DNA from: Pseudomonas sp. PSE14
GTDB taxonomy: Bacteria; Pseudomonadota; Gammaproteobacteria; Pseudomonadales; Pseudomonadaceae
Assembly: GCF_029203285.1 (NCBI RefSeq)
Contig: NZ_CP115669.1
Coordinates: 5,913,164 to 5,977,163, forward strand
Length of the DNA stretch: 64,000 nt
Direction of reading: 5' to 3'
Shown: one piece after another, positions 60,928 through 64,000 of the stretch
Numbering within the stretch: the stretch's first letter is position 1
How the letters are laid out: each line of letters begins with the position of its first letter
Notes under the pieces: model-generated
Told to the model about the DNA's origin: nothing
Seen by the model: the letters and a program-made list of their open reading frames with translations, nothing else
Database searches by the model: none
Made by a program: the position numbers and the translations under genes

Positions 60928-62679
60928 TCAGGCGGAGGCCTTTTTCGCCGCACCCTCGATCTGACGGGTAATGTACCACTGCTGTGCGATGGACAGGCAG
61001 TTGTTCACAACCCAGTACAGCACCAGACCGGCCGGGAACCACAGGAAGAAGAAGGTGAAGATGATCGGCATCAGCTTCATGACCTTGGCCTGCATGGGGT
61101 CCGGCGGCGTCGGGTTGAGCATCTGCTGAACCAGCATGGTGGCGCCCATGATGATCGGCAGGATGAAGAACGGATCCTTCACCGACAGGTCGACGATCCA
61201 GCCCAGCCACGGGGCCTGGCGCATCTCGACGCTTTCCAGCAGTACCCAGTAGAGGGACAGGAAGACCGGCATCTGCACCAGGATCGGCAGGCAGCCGCCC
61301 AGCGGATTGATCTTCTCCTTCTTGTACAGCTCCATCATCGCCTGGGACATCTTCTGGCGATCGTCACCGTGCTGCTCCTTGAGAGCCTGCATCTTCGGCG
61401 ATACGGCACGCATGCGCGCCATGGAACGGTAGCTGGCGGCGGACAGCGGGAAGAAGGCCATCTTGATGACGATGGTCAGCAGGATGATCGACCAGCCCCA
61501 GTTACCCACCAGGTTGTGGATATGTTGCAGCAGCCAGAAGATCGGCTGGGCGATGAACCACAGCGGACCGTAGTCGACGGTCAGTTCCAGGCCCTTGGAC
61601 AGATCGCCCAGGTAGGCTTGCAGCTTGGGACCGGCATACAGGGTCATGCTGGTTTCGCCCTTGGCGCCCGGCGCGACGGTGATGTTCGGGCCGGTGAAGC
61701 CGACGATGTAGTTGCCCTGGGCGTCCTTGCGGGTCATCACATTGTGGGTGTCGCCCTTGGCGGGTACCCAGGCGGTGACGAAGTAGTGTTGCAGCCAGGC
61801 GACCCAGCCACCCTGGACGGATTCCTTGAACTGCTCCTTGTCCATGTCCTTCATGGACACTTTCACGTAGGGCTTTTCAGGGGTCCAGACCGCGGCGCCG
61901 AGGTAGGTCGACACGCCGGTGGCGGTGGTGGAGGACGGATCGGCGCTGGCGTCACGCTTGAGCTGGGCGAACAGGGAAGCGCTCCAGGGCTTGCCGCTCT
62001 GGTTGTCGATCAGGTAGCTCACGCCGACCTGATAGGCATTGGGGTTGATGCACTCGAGCTTCTTCTGGGCCTTTTCCTTCTCGGTGCAGTCGCCTTTCAG
62101 GCCGCGGTGGAAGGTGAAGCGCTTGATGTAGTTGACGCCATCCTGTGCATAAGTCAGGTCGACGACCATCTGGTCCTGACCGTCAGCCAGTTCGTACACC
62201 GGCTTGGCCGAAGCATAGAGCGGGCGGCCACTGGCAGCGGCATCCGGACCATTGGCACCGGTCAGGCCGCTCTGGGCCAGGTAGGTGCGCTGCTGGTCAC
62301 GCTCGAACAGCGGGAAGGGTACATCCGGGCGATCCTGGCGCAGCGGGTACTGGGTCAGGCCCAGTTTCACCACATCGCCACCGCGCGGATCGATGGCCAG
62401 GTCCAGAACGTCGGTCTTCACGCGGATCAGCTGGTCGCTGACGGCCGCCGGCTTCTGCTCGGTGGGCAGGCTTGCCTGGGCATTCTGGGCGGTCGGTACG
62501 TCGGCGTTGCTGGCCGCGCTGCCGGCAGGCACGGAGGTATCCGGCAGGCCTTCGTTCTGGTTGAAGGTCGCGGTCTGCGCTGGCAGTTCGGGCTGGCCGT
62601 AGTCCTTGTTCCACTGGAGGACCAGCGCGTAGGACACGATTGCCAGGGCGACGAATAGGATTGAACGTTTGATGTCCAT
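60928..62679 (-). CDS. yidC: Membrane protein insertase YidC
   Basis: This 583-residue inner-membrane insertase works with and without SecYEG. It has an N-terminal anchor (MDIKRSILFVALAIVSYALVLQ), a large periplasmic beta-domain (about 60-340), and five C-terminal segments with the cytoplasmic hairpin and conserved GGCLPILVQMPVFLSLYWVL plus FTFFFLWFPAGLVLYWVVNN. Length is slightly above E. coli (548) owing to a longer linker after TM1. The start is two bases after the yidD stop. Confidence 0.97.
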   Translation of the reverse strand: MDIKRSILFVALAIVSYALVLQWNKDYGQPELPAQTATFNQNEGLPDTSVPAGSAASNADVPTAQNAQASLPTEQKPAAVSDQLIRVKTDVLDLAIDPRGGDVVKLGLTQYPLRQDRPDVPFPLFERDQQRTYLAQSGLTGANGPDAAASGRPLYASAKPVYELADGQDQMVVDLTYAQDGVNYIKRFTFHRGLKGDCTEKEKAQKKLECINPNAYQVGVSYLIDNQSGKPWSASLFAQLKRDASADPSSTTATGVSTYLGAAVWTPEKPYVKVSMKDMDKEQFKESVQGGWVAWLQHYFVTAWVPAKGDTHNVMTRKDAQGNYIVGFTGPNITVAPGAKGETSMTLYAGPKLQAYLGDLSKGLELTVDYGPLWFIAQPIFWLLQHIHNLVGNWGWSIILLTIVIKMAFFPLSAASYRSMARMRAVSPKMQALKEQHGDDRQKMSQAMMELYKKEKINPLGGCLPILVQMPVFLSLYWVLLESVEMRQAPWLGWIVDLSVKDPFFILPIIMGATMLVQQMLNPTPPDPMQAKVMKLMPIIFTFFFLWFPAGLVLYWVVNNCLSIAQQWYITRQIEGAAKKASA

Positions 62680-62681
62680 GA

Positions 62682-62930
62682 TTACTCGGCCGTCGAGGAA
62701 GGGGCGGTCTTGGATGGGGCTGGCGGTACCGGATCATAGCCACCGGGGTGCCAGGGGTGGCAGTGGCCGAGGCGACGAGCGGCCAGCCAGCCACCACGCA
62801 GGAAGCCATGGGTTTCGATGGCTTCCTGCGCGTAGCAGGAACAGCTGGGATAGAAACGACAGTGCCTGCCCATCATGGGACTGATGGCGTAGCGGTAAAA
62901 CTGGATCAGTAGAAGCGCCAGTCTACGCAT
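62682..62930 (-). CDS. yidD: Membrane protein insertion efficiency factor YidD
   Basis: This 82-residue peripheral membrane protein assists YidC. The signature [59 protein letters not shown] contains the family's conserved Cys residues. It starts [10 protein letters not shown], overlapping the rnpA end by eight bases, a typical arrangement. The open frame upstream is the rnpA region in another frame. Confidence 0.95.
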   Translation of the reverse strand: MRRLALLLIQFYRYAISPMMGRHCRFYPSCSCYAQEAIETHGFLRGGWLAARRLGHCHPWHPGGYDPVPPAPSKTAPSSTAE

Positions 62931-63330
62931 GGGAACTGTCGGCCACTCCCGGAGATTCTGTCGTAGGTTCCGGGCTGGGCCGATTGCGCAACAGGCGCTT
63001 CCAGAGCTTGCCGAACTGCTGGTGCAGCTCTTCATTCTCCAGATCGCCGAGGCCCTTGCGCGCGATGACCACGATATCCAGGCCGGCCAGCCTTTGCTGG
63101 TTGTGGCGGAAGGATTCGCGGAGAAGGCGTTTGAGGCGGTTACGCTCGACGGCGAGCTTGACGTTCTTCTTGCCGATCACCAGGCCGAGGCGGGGGTGAT
63201 CGAGACCGTTTTCGCGCGCCAGCAGCAGGATGTGCTTGCCGGGAACCTTGGAGGTGGGGGAGTCGAAGACCGCTGTGAATTGCCGGGCTGTCAGTAGACG
63301 TTTATCCCGGTCGAAGCCTTGACTCACCAC
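62923..63330 (-). CDS. rnpA: Ribonuclease P protein component
   Basis: This 135-residue basic protein cofactor of RNase P binds the 5' leader of pre-tRNA. The signature RNR motif is in [15 protein letters not shown], with preceding [24 protein letters not shown]. It starts with GTG ([18 protein letters not shown]) directly after rpmH, with a 14-base gap. The C-terminal 20 residues are a variable tail that encodes the overlap with yidD. Confidence 0.95.
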   Translation of the reverse strand: MVSQGFDRDKRLLTARQFTAVFDSPTSKVPGKHILLLARENGLDHPRLGLVIGKKNVKLAVERNRLKRLLRESFRHNQQRLAGLDIVVIARKGLGDLENEELHQQFGKLWKRLLRNRPSPEPTTESPGVADSSHA

Positions 63331-63344
63331 CTGTGTCGGACAAA

Positions 63345-63479
63345 TCAGACGGTCAGACGCTTACGGCCCTTGGCGCGACGACGCGACAGAACCTGACGAC
63401 CGTTCTTGGTGGCCATGCGAGCGCGGAAACCGTGGACGCGAGCGCGCTTGAGGGTGCTGGGTTGGAAAGTACGTTTCAT
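63345..63479 (-). CDS. rpmH: 50S ribosomal protein L34
   Basis: This 44-residue very basic protein begins [18 protein letters not shown] and ends [12 protein letters not shown], the invariant L34 sequence pattern. It is the first gene of the rpmH-rnpA-yidD-yidC cluster, transcribed away from oriC. The ribosome site is the AGGTACCGAATC stretch. It marks the left boundary of the replication origin in Pseudomonas. Confidence 0.98.
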
Positions 63480-63540
63480 GATTCGGTACCTGGGTTGACG
63501 ACTTGAGGTCGCAGTGACCCCGTTTAAAGAGACCGGCGAT

Positions 63541-64000
63541 TCTAGTCAAATCGCGCGGTCAGGTCAATTTCCAACCAGCGGCGGATACAAATATGAATAG
63601 AAAGGGAGGAAATCTCTTTTTTAAAGATTGAAGCGATGATTATGTTTAGGGATGCCCTGCCCTGTGCATAACTTCATGGAGGCAGTGGTACTGCACGGAT
63701 TGGCCGAATGATAACCCTGTCCGGAATGGGTGGGTGGCCTGTGCGGCAACGGTTGGAAAGCTGGGTATGGATGGCTGATTTTTCCACAGGGATTTTTTCC
63801 ACAGGACGATCACCAGAGCCATCCCCTGCCTCATTCAGTTGTTATCCACAAGGCTCATGGCGTTATTATCCGACCACTGGCGAAATCATTAACACCTTGA
63901 TTTTGCTTGTGTCCAAGCGTGTTTCTCATGTGGATAAGTTGGTCCGGCGGGGCTACAATAGCGGCCTGTTTCGCTTTGCGACTTCTTTTGGGGGATATCC
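63541..64000. other. oriC: Chromosomal replication origin region (oriC), rpmH-dnaA intergenic
   Basis: A non-coding A/T-rich region next to rpmH carries DnaA boxes TTATCCACA at 63842-63850 and TGTGGATAA at 63929-63937. Near-boxes include TGTGCATAA (63664-63672), two TTTTCCACAGG (about 63780-63803) and TTATTATCC (about 63863). An A/T-rich stretch at about 63585-63660 is a candidate unwinding element. This is the standard Pseudomonas oriC location. The dnaA gene should begin right of the window; its leader (GGGGGATATCC) is at the edge. Confidence 0.85.

Overview
The window is about 64 kb of a GC-rich gammaproteobacterial chromosome immediately to the left of oriC. Its right end carries the classic Pseudomonas origin block, all on the minus strand: rpmH, rnpA, yidD, yidC, mnmE, mnmG, rsmG, parA, parB and the complete atpIBEFHAGDC operon followed by glmU. 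The DnaA-box-rich oriC lies at 63.5-64.0 kb, and dnaA presumably starts just beyond the edge. The algB/kinB/ampDh2 cluster, gltP, citA and a sdaA-gbdR / carnitine-catabolism cluster all match Pseudomonas of the P. aeruginosa / P. nitroreducens / P. citronellolis side of the genus. This placement rests on remembered family and synteny features, not on a search. No rRNA, tRNA, CRISPR array or intact transposase was seen.

Region 1 (0-17 kb) is amine and sulfur metabolism with small accessory inserts. The end of an L-serine dehydratase is followed by gbdR, the glycine betaine regulator. Then come a BRO-N-like protein, a VOC protein, and an HxlR regulator divergent from a lone beta-ketoacyl-ACP synthase. 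From 5.2 to 7.3 kb there is an A/T-richer island: three minus-strand small genes sit between four copies of a ~90 bp palindromic repeat. Two of the genes look like CDI (DUF1436) and colicin-D-type immunity proteins. This island is the most interesting part of the window. Next is a LysR regulator divergent from a sulfite dehydrogenase pair (sorA and a diheme sorB). Then comes the carnitine operon caiX-cdhC-cdhA-cdhB-esterase, with the divergent regulator cdhR.

Region 2 (17-41 kb) is mostly envelope and transport. It holds an 801-residue exported repeat protein, AEC and CitMHS transporters, TerC, a Na/Pi cotransporter, an AraC regulator, an SDR, an M16 peptidase and a GNAT protein. It continues with CitA (MFS), an operon of three lipoproteins (CsgG-like, DUF4810, DUF799/GNA1162), an SpmAB-like membrane protein, GltP, a DUF3313 lipoprotein, an Ivy-type lysozyme inhibitor, two tiny membrane proteins and a three-BON-domain periplasmic protein.

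Region 3 (41-47 kb) contains the AlgB/KinB two-component system, with overlapping genes, then the periplasmic amidase AmpDh2, a MarC protein and GlmU. Region 4 (47-64 kb) is the ATP synthase operon with a strong terminator at 47.38 kb, the ParAB/RsmG/MnmG operon, a second DnaA-box cluster between mnmG and mnmE, and the YidC/YidD/RnpA/RpmH group next to oriC.

REP-like inverted repeats are scattered through the left two thirds. TTATCCACA-type DnaA boxes become frequent from about 16 kb rightward.
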